NCBI RefSeq assembly: GCF_023973165.1
Contig: NZ_CP099547.1
Coordinates: 1,364,001 to 1,428,000 of the forward strand
Reading direction: 5' to 3'
Length of the DNA: 64,000 nucleotides
Source of the DNA: Arcanobacterium pinnipediorum
GTDB taxonomy: Bacteria; Actinomycetota; Actinomycetes; Actinomycetales; Actinomycetaceae
Of this stretch, positions 53,141-63,272 are shown in pieces. Each line of letters opens with the position of its first letter. The first letter of the stretch is position 1. A program made the translations under genes and the position numbers. The notes beneath the pieces were generated by a model, which worked only from the letters and a program-made list of their open reading frames with translations, did no database searches and was not told where the DNA came from.

Positions 53141-55336
53141 CTAGTTACTTCCTGAGCCGTCCGTATCGTTCGCATCGTTCGCATCGTTCGTCGAAGTATC
53201 GCCACCAGTGCGCGTCTGGGTGCCCGACGGTGATTGCTCATCGGCGGTGCCAGTGCCATCCTTATCTGGCGCGCTGTCTTGTGCTGGTGGCTCAGTTTCC
53301 CACCCGGTTCCAGGCTCAAGGTTGCGTTGGGCAGAGAACTTTTTAGCGCTTGCCGTGATGGTATCTTTAACAAGTTGGCCGTATGCGTTGGCGCCTTCGA
53401 TCGACGTATGAGTGGAATCGACTTGCAACAAGTGTGGCTGTTGCGCAGCGAGGGCATACCAGTCAATGAGTTCTACGTTAGGGTATTCGTTGACGACTTG
53501 GGTGATTAATTGGTTACTGCGCTCTACGAACGTCGATGGAGAGTAGATGTTGGCAATAAAAATCATTCGCTCCACACCGAGCTGCTCGATGGCGTCACGG
53601 ATAAGATCAGCATCATCTACACCCCCGTTCGTACCGAAATCGAGCACAACCACTCGGCCGAGTTTTCCTTCGGTTTCGGCTTGCGCGATCATGTCCTTGG
53701 CGTGAACCCATTGGGTGGAAGGCTCTCCGAAAGCGTTGACGCCCGGCATCGCATGCACCAATCCGGTGCGCGAGGCAGAAACCATCGAATCACCGATCAC
53801 TGTTACTTCATAGGTATTGGGAATCGTGGTGTCGAGTTTCGCAGACAAGGTTGTGGGCCGGTTTTTGCGCGGTAAATCAGAGGAATCATCGCTCTTTTGC
53901 GTGCCCGACTCCGACTGCTTTCCTTGGTCGTTTCCAGAGATTGAAAGTTTCGCCGAATCGCTTTGGCTAGCTTCAATCAGTTCTTGGGTGCTGGTTTTAT
54001 CGGGCGCGAAAATCACGGCCGCCGCCGTTGCGATGCTTAAAACGCTCGCTAAAGCGACCGAAGTTGTGATGACTGCATGTTTCGGGATATTGGATCGGAT
54101 CGCATACAAACAGTTTCGATAGCCGTATCGTCGCACCGGAGTTTCGATGAAGCGATAGGAAAACTCTACGATAATGGCTGTTAATACTATAGCTATAAGG
54201 GAGCGCAGACTTTGTGCCCAGCTTCCTACGGCCACTGGATATAGCGCAGCAGCTAGCACTAAGACGGGCCAATGCCACAGATATAGACCATAGGAGCGCG
54301 AACCAACCCACCGAAGTAGCGATAGTTCGCCGAGTTGAGCGATAACCGAATGCGGGAAAAGCATATCGGCGATAACAAACACCGTTGCGATTGAGGCTAC
54401 CAGCATGCCACCCATGTATGCCCACGGGCCATTGTCAGGCATGATGAGGATGAAAATCCCGAGCGTGACGGCCGCGCTCCACCCGTAGAGTGCGTGGAAG
54501 GAACGCCAATGCTGGGTGGCAAAAATTCGCGGCCGATCACTGGCCCAGAAAAATGCGAGTGTGATCCCGGCACATAATCCGAAGATGTGGGTATCTGTAC
54601 CGTAGTACAACCGCGTCGTGTTATCGCCGGAATAGAGCACGAGCATCAAAATGGCGGAGGCAAACATCATCGATAGCGACAAAGCTATTCGAATGCGTAG
54701 CGAGTCAAGGAGTGCTACAACGACGAGCATGATGAGTGGCCAGAGTAGATAGAATTGTTCTTCGATGGCTAGAGACCAAAAGTTTTTGAAGAGCATGGGC
54801 GCAGTGGTATCGAAATAGCTCGTTCCGTGAGCGATTTCGAGCCAGTTTGTTGAAAACGTCAGGGCACCGAGAATCTGACGGCCGATCCCAACGATAAGAT
54901 CTGAATTGATTGCCCACGCTGCTGGGACAACGGTAATGATCAGCACAAGTAATGCCGGGACGAGGCGCCGAGCACGGCGTACCCAAAACTGTGCAAGGTT
55001 GATGAAGTTATGTTCTCGGTCTTCACGTAGCAAGAGTGTGGTGATGAGGAATCCGGAGAGAACGAAGAAAATATCGACGCCAAGGAAGCCACCGCGAAAT
55101 ACCTGCGGCCAGAGGTGATATGCAATAACTGCTAGCACCGCAATTGCTCGAAGCCCATCTAATCCAGCTATATATCCGCCCTGGTCAGAAAATGAGGTTG
55201 GACGTGCTCCGTTCATCTGGCTATGGGGCCACGCCCGCCGACGCCGCGCGGTGGTAGATGTGCGCGGGCGCTGACCTATACTACCCCCATCACGTGCAGT
55301 GTGCGGGGAACGCAGTGAATAAGACGGATCTTTCAT
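53141..55336 (-). CDS. OatA-like acyltransferase with SGNH domain
   Basis: A 731-aa membrane O-acyltransferase. Residues ~1-50 are basic and cytoplasmic. The acyltransferase-3 domain (~52-405) starts GYIAGLDGLRAIAVLAVIAYHL and has GGFLGVDIFFVLSGFLIT with about ten spans. After an extracellular linker rich in Ser/Asp/Lys, an SGNH hydrolase domain (~500-650) shows VTVIGDSMVSA (Ser), VVLDFGTNGG (Asn) and DSTHTSIEGANAYG (Asp-His). This build is that of peptidoglycan O-acetyltransferases that confer lysozyme resistance. The tail is Thr/Asp/Gly-rich with NDANDAND repeats. It ends 4 bp after the pcrA stop, so they may be co-transcribed. Confidence 0.9.
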   Translation of the reverse strand: MKDPSYSLRSPHTARDGGSIGQRPRTSTTARRRRAWPHSQMNGARPTSFSDQGGYIAGLDGLRAIAVLAVIAYHLWPQVFRGGFLGVDIFFVLSGFLITTLLLREDREHNFINLAQFWVRRARRLVPALLVLIITVVPAAWAINSDLIVGIGRQILGALTFSTNWLEIAHGTSYFDTTAPMLFKNFWSLAIEEQFYLLWPLIMLVVVALLDSLRIRIALSLSMMFASAILMLVLYSGDNTTRLYYGTDTHIFGLCAGITLAFFWASDRPRIFATQHWRSFHALYGWSAAVTLGIFILIMPDNGPWAYMGGMLVASIATVFVIADMLFPHSVIAQLGELSLLRWVGSRSYGLYLWHWPVLVLAAALYPVAVGSWAQSLRSLIAIVLTAIIVEFSYRFIETPVRRYGYRNCLYAIRSNIPKHAVITTSVALASVLSIATAAAVIFAPDKTSTQELIEASQSDSAKLSISGNDQGKQSESGTQKSDDSSDLPRKNRPTTLSAKLDTTIPNTYEVTVIGDSMVSASRTGLVHAMPGVNAFGEPSTQWVHAKDMIAQAETEGKLGRVVVLDFGTNGGVDDADLIRDAIEQLGVERMIFIANIYSPSTFVERSNQLITQVVNEYPNVELIDWYALAAQQPHLLQVDSTHTSIEGANAYGQLVKDTITASAKKFSAQRNLEPGTGWETEPPAQDSAPDKDGTGTADEQSPSGTQTRTGGDTSTNDANDANDTDGSGSN
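53165..53190. repeat. 9-bp tandem repeat in the acyltransferase tail
   Basis: About three copies of ATCGTTCGC (53165-53173, 53174-53182, 53183-53190 with the last base changed). It encodes the NDA repeats at the extreme C-terminus. The unit keeps the frame, so length can vary. Confidence 0.85.
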
Positions 55337-55340
55337 CGTT

Positions 55341-57863
55341 TCAGATCTTTTCTAATGGTGCGAATCGGAGCATGAGGCGTTTTTCAGCGCCGCTATCAAA
55401 ACGAACTTTAGCCACCGTAGATTTCCCAGTTCCTTCGAAAGACAACACTTTTCCAGTGCCAAATTTTCCATGACGTACTCGATCACCGACTGCGATTCCG
55501 CCGGTGGCAAGTTCACCTGAAGCAGGCTGGCCGCCAGTTTCTTCTTCTGTAGCCGGTGCGGCCTCTTGGCCAAGAATCTTTCCTGGTCTAAACTTCCCGC
55601 TTCCGCTTCCAATAGCCGGCGCGAAATCGTCGTCGTCACTATTACTCCAACTATTGCGCTTGGCGCCCCAACTGTTGCGAGCACTACCCCACGACGCATG
55701 ACGTACCGTATCCATCGCTGATTCTTCGCGGCGCCACTCGATGATTTCTGCCGGTATCTCGTCTAAGAAGCGCGAGCGCGGGAGTTCTTGCGGCGCACCC
55801 CATTGGGAGCGGGTGGCGGCGCGAGTGATGTAAAGCCGTTCGCGAGCGCGCGTCAGTGCAACGTAGGCGAGGCGTCGTTCTTCTGCGAGTTCTGTTGGTG
55901 AAGAGAGTGAACGGATATGCGGGAAGGTGCCGTCTTCAAAACCAGTAGCAAAAACGACTGGGAATTCCAAGCCCTTTGCAGTATGGATCGTCATGAGGAC
56001 GACTTCGCCCTCATTATTCTCATCTTCGTCTGGGATTTGATCTGAATCGGCCACCAGTGAGATCTGATCAAGGAAGTCAGCCAGTGTTCCTTCTTCGTTA
56101 CGCACCCGGAAATCCGAGGCGACCGCGTGCAGTTCGGCAAGGTTTTCTACCCGCACCTCATCTTGTGGATCTTTCGAGGTCTGTAGCGCCTCTAAATATC
56201 CCGAAGCCTCCATAACTGAATCGAGAATATCGGCAGGACTTTCCCCACTATCGGCTTGTTCGCGGGCTTTTTCGAGCATCTGAACAAAGGCAGCCATGGC
56301 GTTGCGCGCCCGGCCTTGGATTCCAGCTACCTCGCTGCGCCCTTGTTCAACAGCTAGTTGCGGGTAGGCAACATCGGTGAGTGCTTGGCCGAATGAGATC
56401 TGATATTTTTCGGCATGTAACGCTACTGCACCTTCAGCTTTCGCGCCCAGACCTCGCTTGGGTTCGTTGAGCACGCGGCGTATGGAAACCGTATCGTCCG
56501 GGTTAGCGACGGCATGGAGATAGGCTAACGCGTCCTTGATTTCTTTACGTTCATAGAATCGAGTGCCGCCCACGACTTTATACGGGATTCCCGAGCGCAC
56601 AAACATTTCTTCGATTGCGCGCGACTGCGCGTTTGCTCGATAGAACACCGCAATATCGCCGTATTTGTAGCCATGCTTGGTACGCACATTATCAATTTCT
56701 TCGACGACGAAGGCCGATTCATCTGATTCGGCATCCGCAACATACCCGACGAGTTTTGCCCCATCTCCACTAGCCGTCCACAATTTCTTTGGCCGCCGCC
56801 CTTGGTTGTTGGCGATCAAAGAGTTAGCTGCAGTCAAAATATTTTGCGTGGAACGATAGTTTTGTTCCAGCATCACAGTAGTTGCGTTGGGGAAGTCTTG
56901 TTCAAAATCTTCAATATTTCGAATTGTTGCGCCACGGAAGGCATAGATGGACTGATCTGCATCACCCACAACGGTGAGTTCGCCGTGGAGTGGATCGTTT
57001 TCGTCGCCAATCAGTTCCCGCACGAGCTGGTATTGCGCCGTATTAGTATCTTGGTATTCGTCTACCAAGACGTGCCGGAATCGACGTCGATAATGTTCGG
57101 CGATCGCCGGATTATCTCGCAATAATCCCACAGTGAGCATAATCAAATCGTCAAAATCAACCGCATTGGCCGCCCGCAACCGGCGTTGATATCCACTATA
57201 GGCATCGGCAATCATCTGATCATCACGATCTGCAGCTTGAGCTTTAGCTTGGCTAACCGTCACCATCGCGTTTTTCAGATCCGATACTTTTCGGCTCAAC
57301 GTTTTTGGCGGGAAGGCTTTAATATCAATGTTTTCTTCTTGGGCAACGATCTTCATCAGCCGTGCCGAATCTGTAGCATCATATATGGTAAACGACGACC
57401 GCATCCCCAGAGCCTGATGCTCGGTACGCAAAATCCGCACACATGCAGAATGGAAAGTAGAAATCCACATGCGGTTCGCCGTCGATCCCAATAACGTTTC
57501 AAGGCGCTCGCGCATTTCTTTGGCAGCCTTATTCGTAAAGGTAATCGCAAGAACTTCACTGGGGCGCACATGCCCGGTCGCAATAAGATAAGCGATACGA
57601 GTAGTAAGCACACGGGTTTTTCCAGAACCTGCCCCGGCAACAACTAACATGTGCCCGCCGGTATGCATCACCGCTTGGCGCTGCTGCGGGTTCAGCCCCT
57701 CAACGAGCTGCGCTACCCGCTCATCGGCGATCTCGCGCGCCGACGAACCACTAGCTGGCGCATACGCCGACGCCGATTCGGGCCGACTTGCCGTGGCCTG
57801 AGCTTGGGCAATTCGAGCCTTTAATCTATCCATTGCGGAAACAAATGCATCATCTTTACTCAT
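55341..57863 (-). CDS. pcrA: ATP-dependent DNA helicase PcrA/UvrD
   Basis: An 840-aa superfamily 1A helicase for nucleotide excision repair and replication restart. Motifs in order: QRQAVMHTGG (Q motif), VVAGAGSGKTRVL (Walker A ~85), ITFTNKAAKEM, VDEYQDTN, VVGDADQSIYAFRGA, LEQNYRST, VVGGTRFYERKEIKDALAYL, LMTIHTAKGLEFPVV and LAYVALTRARERLYI. The C-terminal ~130 residues are disordered (Asn/Ser-rich), then a small domain GDRVRHGKFGTGKVL (a Tudor-like fold known in PcrA, which binds RNA polymerase). A complete gene. It is the second UvrD-like helicase in the window beside adnAB, and its product acts on different substrates. Confidence 0.96.
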   Translation of the reverse strand: MSKDDAFVSAMDRLKARIAQAQATASRPESASAYAPASGSSAREIADERVAQLVEGLNPQQRQAVMHTGGHMLVVAGAGSGKTRVLTTRIAYLIATGHVRPSEVLAITFTNKAAKEMRERLETLLGSTANRMWISTFHSACVRILRTEHQALGMRSSFTIYDATDSARLMKIVAQEENIDIKAFPPKTLSRKVSDLKNAMVTVSQAKAQAADRDDQMIADAYSGYQRRLRAANAVDFDDLIMLTVGLLRDNPAIAEHYRRRFRHVLVDEYQDTNTAQYQLVRELIGDENDPLHGELTVVGDADQSIYAFRGATIRNIEDFEQDFPNATTVMLEQNYRSTQNILTAANSLIANNQGRRPKKLWTASGDGAKLVGYVADAESDESAFVVEEIDNVRTKHGYKYGDIAVFYRANAQSRAIEEMFVRSGIPYKVVGGTRFYERKEIKDALAYLHAVANPDDTVSIRRVLNEPKRGLGAKAEGAVALHAEKYQISFGQALTDVAYPQLAVEQGRSEVAGIQGRARNAMAAFVQMLEKAREQADSGESPADILDSVMEASGYLEALQTSKDPQDEVRVENLAELHAVASDFRVRNEEGTLADFLDQISLVADSDQIPDEDENNEGEVVLMTIHTAKGLEFPVVFATGFEDGTFPHIRSLSSPTELAEERRLAYVALTRARERLYITRAATRSQWGAPQELPRSRFLDEIPAEIIEWRREESAMDTVRHASWGSARNSWGAKRNSWSNSDDDDFAPAIGSGSGKFRPGKILGQEAAPATEEETGGQPASGELATGGIAVGDRVRHGKFGTGKVLSFEGTGKSTVAKVRFDSGAEKRLMLRFAPLEKI

Positions 57864-57953
57864 AACACCCCTAGCCTAAAGGACACCTCCCACACTTTTT
57901 GCTGTACACACGGAACTACCCCAGATTTGTGGGTAAAATCAGCACATTTCCCA

Positions 57954-57985
57954 TTGACTTGCCCCCAAGGGCCACCTTTTACACT
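57954..57985 (+). promoter_or_regulatory. MerR-type promoter of the MFS-merR operon
   Basis: TTGACT (57954-57959) and TACACT (57980-57985) are separated by 20 bases, longer than the usual 17, with an inverted repeat GCCC-CCAA-GGGC (57961-57972) between them. Long spacers with a dyad are typical of promoters worked by MerR-family regulators. TACACT ends 6 bases before the ATG at 57992, so the transcript is probably leaderless. The second gene of this operon encodes a MerR regulator. Confidence 0.6.
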
Positions 57986-57991
57986 GACTTT

Positions 57992-59269
57992 ATGACACAA
58001 CAACCTGCCCCACAAGGAACTCCAAAAGCTTGGTATGCCACCGCTTACCTTGCCTCAAATGCTCTATCTGTCCTCGGCAACTCCCTGATCACAGTAGTTT
58101 TGCCCGTGCTTATCATCGTGCGACTCGGCTCACCAACCTGGGCTGGCATCGTCGCCGTAGCCACCACCAGCGCACACGTATGCGCCGGATTATTAGGCGG
58201 AGCACTAGCCGACCGAGTCAACCGCAGAAACCTCTGCCTCGCCGCCGATCTCCTATCCGCACTCTCTGTCTTCAGCCTTTTCATTATCGACTGGATCGGC
58301 CTAACCAGTGCACTGTGGTTTATCACCCTCGGAATTATCGGAGCATTCGCCGATGTCCCCGGGCAAACTGCCCGGCAAGCCCTTGGCCCGCAGGTGGCAA
58401 CGTCGTCGTCGATAAAATATGAAACTATCACCGGATACTTCCAAACATTACAAGGAGGCGCGCTCATCATCGGCCCCGCACTCGCCGGAGTATTCCTCAT
58501 AATGCCCGACCCATCCTGGGCACTCCTAGCCACCGGAATCTGTTCCCTCCTAGCCGCTTTCACTACTGCACTTATCCCCTACGATATCGGCGAATACCAA
58601 AGCACAACACAAACACATAACTTCATCGGCCACATAACAACTGCCGTCACCTTAATCCGCAAAACTCCGCTCTTGCGTTTCGCCATCACGTTTGCGATTG
58701 GAATCAACGTCCTTTACACGGTCACCCAAAGCTTCGTCCTGCCCACACATTTCACACTGCTTAATCAGCGACACTACATCGCCTGGATTCTCACAGCCAT
58801 GGGAGGAGGCATGATGGTCGGCGGAATCGTCTACGGGCTGCTAGCCAAAAAAATCACCCACTCCACGCTATTTCTGAGTGCTACTTTCCTCAGTTTCATC
58901 GGCGCACTGATGATGCTGAGTTTATGGGACTTGTCAGCAGTTATAAATGGCGCATTTTTCCTCGGCATTGCCTTTGCGATCATCAACGCCAGTGTCACAA
59001 TCGCCATTATGGGGTTACTGCCCGAAGGAAAACGCGGTTCAGTCATGGGAATTATCCTCACTCTTATCCTTGCGGTTTACCCACTCGGGTTCGGACTTGC
59101 CACCTTGCTATACACATACAGTGGGCTAGGCGCAGTTAGACTAGTGCTCGCAGGCGGATTCGCCGTCGCTACCGCGTGGGCGCTCCTATCTCAACAAAGC
59201 CATGCACTCAATACTGCACCGCACACTTCCCAGCCAACATCCGAGACCACCCTAAGTAGCTCAAGATGA
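57992..59269 (+). CDS. MFS efflux transporter paired with a MerR regulator
   Basis: A 12-span major facilitator, 425 aa from ATG 57992 (a frame also opens at 57899, but it would read through the promoter). Helix 1 is TAYLASNALSVLGNSLITVVLPVLII; the signature loop between helices 2 and 3 is GGALADRVNRRNLCL; GMMVGGIVYGLLAKK starts the second half. Similarity of layout to macrolide/drug exporters suggests efflux of a toxic compound. No ribosome-binding site precedes the ATG, and the mRNA is probably leaderless. The stop overlaps the merR start by 4 bases (ATGA). Confidence 0.86.
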   Translation: MTQQPAPQGTPKAWYATAYLASNALSVLGNSLITVVLPVLIIVRLGSPTWAGIVAVATTSAHVCAGLLGGALADRVNRRNLCLAADLLSALSVFSLFIIDWIGLTSALWFITLGIIGAFADVPGQTARQALGPQVATSSSIKYETITGYFQTLQGGALIIGPALAGVFLIMPDPSWALLATGICSLLAAFTTALIPYDIGEYQSTTQTHNFIGHITTAVTLIRKTPLLRFAITFAIGINVLYTVTQSFVLPTHFTLLNQRHYIAWILTAMGGGMMVGGIVYGLLAKKITHSTLFLSATFLSFIGALMMLSLWDLSAVINGAFFLGIAFAIINASVTIAIMGLLPEGKRGSVMGIILTLILAVYPLGFGLATLLYTYSGLGAVRLVLAGGFAVATAWALLSQQSHALNTAPHTSQPTSETTLSSSR

Positions 59270-60012
59270 TCCTCTACTCCCAGCAACTGACCGAATTAAC
59301 CGGCGCATCCCGCAAAGCCTTGCGACTCTATGAAGATCGTGGACTGCTAACCGCAATCGGCCGCGACGCCAACGGCTGGCGAATCTATACCGCAGAACAC
59401 CTACTGCGAGTAGCAACCATCAAATTCCTGCAAGAATCTGGACTGACCTTGGATGACATTGGTGCCGTCTTAGCCGATAGCCAAACATCGCAACCATGGG
59501 ACCTCGCCGAACAACGCCTCAAGGCGCGTATTGCCGAGGCCCAAGAAAAATTGGCCGTCTTACAACAGCTGAAAAACATGCGTACCCATGACGCAGATCT
59601 GCCACTCTATTCACCCGATATCAGCGACCTTCTCAATATCCTCATCAAACGTGGCTACCCAGCAGAAATGGCCTACCGCAGTGGTCAAATCTTACAATTC
59701 TTGGAACTAACACTAGCTGCAGAAAAATGGCAGGCAATCCTCCGTTTAGGAAGGAAAGAAGTGACCAATATTAACGACGAGATAATCTCGTTAGCCCGAG
59801 AATTTGTTGATTTAGCACATGTGCCTGCCGATTCGCCTCGGATAGATGAGTGGCGCGATAAAGCACTTTCTTATGAACAAACACATCCAGATACCGTACA
59901 CACAGGTTTTAAGTCCCTAGGAATAGAACAAAAGATAAGCACTGTTCTTGATAGCTTATGGACTAATGGGCTCTCCCCGGCACAACTTCGTGCGAGCGCA
60001 ATATTTGACTAA
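59266..60012 (+). CDS. MerR-family transcriptional regulator
   Basis: 248 aa. The N-terminal winged helix is typical: YSQQLTELTGASRKALRLYEDRGLLTAIGRDANGWRIYT, followed by FLQESGLTLDDIGAVL and a coiled-coil dimer helix (~80-105). No cysteines suited to metal sensing are seen, so a small organic inducer bound by the C-terminal ~140 residues is more likely. The start overlaps the MFS stop. It probably activates the MFS-merR promoter at 57954-57985, making a self-regulated efflux switch (inference). The C-terminal domain matches no family I recognise. Confidence 0.88.
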   Translation: MILYSQQLTELTGASRKALRLYEDRGLLTAIGRDANGWRIYTAEHLLRVATIKFLQESGLTLDDIGAVLADSQTSQPWDLAEQRLKARIAEAQEKLAVLQQLKNMRTHDADLPLYSPDISDLLNILIKRGYPAEMAYRSGQILQFLELTLAAEKWQAILRLGRKEVTNINDEIISLAREFVDLAHVPADSPRIDEWRDKALSYEQTHPDTVHTGFKSLGIEQKISTVLDSLWTNGLSPAQLRASAIFD

Positions 60013-60154
60013 ATCTTAGGAAAATGCTTTGCCCTTTGTATGAATAAGACAGTGGCTGTGCATACGATTTGCATATTCGTGCATTTAGCCGAAGAAACAC
60101 AGGTTTTTGAGCAAAAATGCAAACTGTATGCACGCAGGTTAAGCAAACGAGCTT

Positions 60155-61519
60155 TTATAGCGCATCCAACGATGTCCCGTTCGTTTCCTTTGCGAACATA
60201 TAGATAAGACCAGCTGCAAACAGCAAGGCAGCAAACAGGATAAATGCCGGTACGACGGCGTTTAACGTCACCTCTTGTTTGACCACACTCCCGCCGATCA
60301 AAAGCCCCATCACTAGCGGGCCGAAAATCTTTGCTGACGCGCCGATACCGTACCCCAGGCCCAGGCCGGTGGCCCGCACATGGTTCGGGAACTGTTCGGC
60401 ACCAAAAGCGTTGAGGATGCCGAACGCACCGTCGCCGAACGCCATCGCTATTACCACCCCGGCGAAGAACATCACCCAGGAACCACCGGCACCTAATGCT
60501 GCCGAGAACGCCATTAGGAATGAGCCACCAGCCCCGAATACACCGCACATCAGTAGCGTCGGGCGCCGCCCGATTTTATCGGCGAGCCAAGCTACCCCTA
60601 ACCGACCCAGCAAGTCCGCAAGGGAAACGAACATGAACAGCGCGGCGACCGTCGTCGTCGATAACAGATAGCCTTCGTGAAGTAAGGTCTGGCCCCAGGA
60701 CTGAATCGTCGCTGAGCCCAGGACGAAACTGAATGTGCCGGTAGCGACGATGAGGAGCGAGCGCCAGTGGTGGCGAACAACCGTGCGATACGAGGCGGAT
60801 GGCGTTTCGTTCGACGACGACGGAAGCGCACCTACGTCGTCGACGGAGAGTTCGAGCGCCCAGGCTAAGGATTGTCGCGCCTGGTCGGGCCGGCCGCGAA
60901 CCAGGAGGAATCGCGGGGACTCTGGAACGGTGTTTAGCCAGAAAAGTAGGAGGATGGGCAGAGCACCCAAGGCAATCAGCCCACGCCAGTTGTCACCAAA
61001 CCCCCACTGCGCAAGCGCACCTAAAAATAGGCCGAGCGGGATGAAAACTGAGGCCAGCCCGGAGAGGAACCCGCGATGCTTGGCCGGGACGAACTCTTGG
61101 ACATACGGAATCGAGACGATGTTGAGCCCGCCCACACCAATTCCCACCAGTATTCGCAACATCGCGAGCATGATCCAGCCACGCTCGGGAGTGAAAACCG
61201 AGGCTAGGGTGAAAACGGAGAACATGAGGACGCACCAGAAGAAGGCGCGTTTGCGACCGATGCTATCTGCCAGCCTGCCCCAGATAATCGCACCCAACAC
61301 AGTGCCGAGCCCCGAGCAGGCGAGGATGCTTCCTGCTTGCAAGCCGGACAGTTGCCAAGGGTCGGTCAGGAGAGAAACAACGAAGCCAATGAGGAACATG
61401 TCGAAGAACTCTGCGATGTTGCCGGAGATCACTAAGGCAATGAGCGACTTTTGGTGGCGGGTAAGCGGGCGCGAATCGATTTGCTGGAGGGCGGTTTGGA
61501 GAGATTGTGAGGGCGTCAT
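60155..61519 (-). CDS. MFS transporter (sugar/organic-acid porter type)
   Basis: A 454-aa 12-span uptake-type carrier. Helix 1 is LIALVISGNIAEFFDMFLIGF with the acidic residues common to the aromatic-acid:H+ symporter group. The loop GRLADSIGRKRAF matches the MFS signature, as does ADKIGRRPTLL in the second half. VPESPRFLLVRGRPDQA after helix 6 is the sugar-porter PESPR motif. The substrate could be a sugar, nicotinate or an aromatic acid. It is a single gene divergent from the catalase, with 172 bp between. Antisense frames over it are long but carry no family features. Confidence 0.88.
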   Translation of the reverse strand: MTPSQSLQTALQQIDSRPLTRHQKSLIALVISGNIAEFFDMFLIGFVVSLLTDPWQLSGLQAGSILACSGLGTVLGAIIWGRLADSIGRKRAFFWCVLMFSVFTLASVFTPERGWIMLAMLRILVGIGVGGLNIVSIPYVQEFVPAKHRGFLSGLASVFIPLGLFLGALAQWGFGDNWRGLIALGALPILLLFWLNTVPESPRFLLVRGRPDQARQSLAWALELSVDDVGALPSSSNETPSASYRTVVRHHWRSLLIVATGTFSFVLGSATIQSWGQTLLHEGYLLSTTTVAALFMFVSLADLLGRLGVAWLADKIGRRPTLLMCGVFGAGGSFLMAFSAALGAGGSWVMFFAGVVIAMAFGDGAFGILNAFGAEQFPNHVRATGLGLGYGIGASAKIFGPLVMGLLIGGSVVKQEVTLNAVVPAFILFAALLFAAGLIYMFAKETNGTSLDAL

Positions 61520-61691
61520 GGCTATAGGGTATCAAGGCAGAGATTCGGTTATGGAGTCAGTGGCTATCAACTCACCGTTGACGAATTCACGACTGATAAA
61601 CTCGTTGTCAGCGAAATCTAAGACAATATCTCCGAAAGCCTACTAGACTAAATAATGCAGGTTTCAACTATTTTTATCGGAGGTAATCGTT

Positions 61692-63164
61692 ATGACTCGT
61701 CGTCCTACTCCACCGGCATCCTCGGCTGAGCCAACCGGCTCAACAATGTATAACGGAGCTCCTGCCGATTCCGATCGCAACTCGCTCTCGCAAGGAAATC
61801 TTGGCCCGCTCTTACTCCACGATGTTCACCTCGTCGATACGCTTGCACATTTCAATCGCGAATCGGTACCTGAGCGTCGCCCACACGCCAAGGGCGCAGG
61901 TGCGTTCGGCACGTTCACCGTTACGCAGGACGTGTCCAAGTGGACCAAAGCTGATTTTCTTCAACCTGGTAAAACCACTCGAACTCTAACTCGCTTTTCC
62001 ACCGTCGCCGGTGAAATGGGTTCGCCCGATACCTGGCGTGACGTTCGCGGCTTCTCCACCCGCTTCTACACCGAAGAAGGCAACTTCGACCTGGTAGGTA
62101 ACAACACTCCAGTATTCTTTATCCGTGACCCGATGAAGTTCCCACACTTTATTCATTCCCAAAAGCGCCTCGCCTCTAACGGGCTGCGCGACAACAATAT
62201 GCAGTGGGATTTCTGGACGCTCAACCCAGAAACCGCACACCAGGTTTCCTATCTTATGGGCCCGCGCGGTCTACCGAAGTCGTGGCGTACCATGAACGGC
62301 TACTCCTCACACACCTACATGTGGATCAATGCTTCCGGGGAACGTTTCTGGGTCAAGTACCATTTCATTTCCGAACAAGGTGTGGAAAACTTAACCAACG
62401 CCGAGGCTGAAATTTTGGCTGGCAAGGACGCCGAATATCATCGTCGGGATCTATGGAATGCAATCGCAGAAGGCAATTTCCCATCCTGGAAGCTCTCCGT
62501 TCAAGTCATGCCTTACGAGGAAGCCAAGACCTATCGCATCAACCCCTTCGATTTGACCAAGGTGTGGCCGCACGCAGATTACCCGTTGCATGAGGTGGGT
62601 GTGTTGACGTTGAACGAAAATCCGGAGAACTACTTCGCTCAGATCGAGCAGGCCGCATTCGCGCCGTCGAACTATGTGCCCGGAACTGGCTTCTCACCAG
62701 ACAAGATGTTGCTGGGTCGCGTTTTCGCCTACGCTGATGCACAACGCTACCGGATCGGACCAAACTACGACCAACTACCGGTTAACCAGCCAATTCCCGA
62801 GGTCACAACGTATAAACATGACGGCCCGATGACTTACCATCATGTGGGTTCGGCTCCAACCTATGCCCCGAACTCCATGGGTAAGCCGTTCTCTGATTAT
62901 GAAGGACGAGTTGAAGACGGCTGGGAAGCTGACGGAGAGATGATTCGCGCAGCATACGAGCTTCGCGAAGACGACGACGACTTCAGCCAAGCTCATGACT
63001 TGGTCCGAAACGTCTACACTGAGCAAGAACGCGAGGATCTCGTTGATACGTTGGTGAGCGCGACCGAAGGCACGAACGACGAAGTTTTCGAACGTGTGAT
63101 TTGGTATTGGACGAACGTGGATGAAGAGGTTGGCGCTAAGCTGCGGGAACGGGCTAACCGGTAA
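61692..63164 (+). CDS. katA: Monofunctional heme catalase
   Basis: A 490-aa small-subunit (clade 3 type) catalase that converts hydrogen peroxide to water and oxygen. The active-site His lies in [17 protein letters not shown] near residue 60, the Asn in [14 protein letters not shown] near 137, and the heme-ligand Tyr in [16 protein letters not shown] near 347. GGAGG stands 8 bases before the ATG. The 172-bp gap to the divergent MFS gene should hold its promoter; no clear peroxide-regulator box is visible to me. Closed by a hairpin at 63246-63272. Confidence 0.97.
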   Translation: MTRRPTPPASSAEPTGSTMYNGAPADSDRNSLSQGNLGPLLLHDVHLVDTLAHFNRESVPERRPHAKGAGAFGTFTVTQDVSKWTKADFLQPGKTTRTLTRFSTVAGEMGSPDTWRDVRGFSTRFYTEEGNFDLVGNNTPVFFIRDPMKFPHFIHSQKRLASNGLRDNNMQWDFWTLNPETAHQVSYLMGPRGLPKSWRTMNGYSSHTYMWINASGERFWVKYHFISEQGVENLTNAEAEILAGKDAEYHRRDLWNAIAEGNFPSWKLSVQVMPYEEAKTYRINPFDLTKVWPHADYPLHEVGVLTLNENPENYFAQIEQAAFAPSNYVPGTGFSPDKMLLGRVFAYADAQRYRIGPNYDQLPVNQPIPEVTTYKHDGPMTYHHVGSAPTYAPNSMGKPFSDYEGRVEDGWEADGEMIRAAYELREDDDDFSQAHDLVRNVYTEQEREDLVDTLVSATEGTNDEVFERVIWYWTNVDEEVGAKLRERANR

Positions 63165-63245
63165 ACTGGTATGACTGCCCGCTAGGTGCGATTGCTCGTT
63201 AATGGTATTTCTATCTAGCGCTGTTTTATACTGGTGAATCTCATG

Positions 63246-63272
63246 CGGGGCTCCTCACCTTGAGGAGCCCCG
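63246..63272. terminator. Terminator downstream of catalase
   Basis: Perfect 12-bp arms CGGGGCTCCTCA (63246-63257) and TGAGGAGCCCCG (63261-63272) around CCT, followed on plus by TTCTTGG. It lies 81 bases after the katA stop. Confidence 0.88.

Noticed and set aside
60009-60548. A 179-codon minus-strand open frame overlapping the 3' part of the same MFS gene
   Set aside because: It is an alternate-frame shadow of the MFS gene; its composition (Arg/Cys/Trp-rich) is not that of a real protein and it has no RBS.
60735-61646. A 303-codon plus-strand open frame opposite the MFS transporter gene
   Set aside because: It is antisense to a protein with clear MFS motifs, reads as Arg/Ser/Pro-rich low-information sequence, and has no family features.
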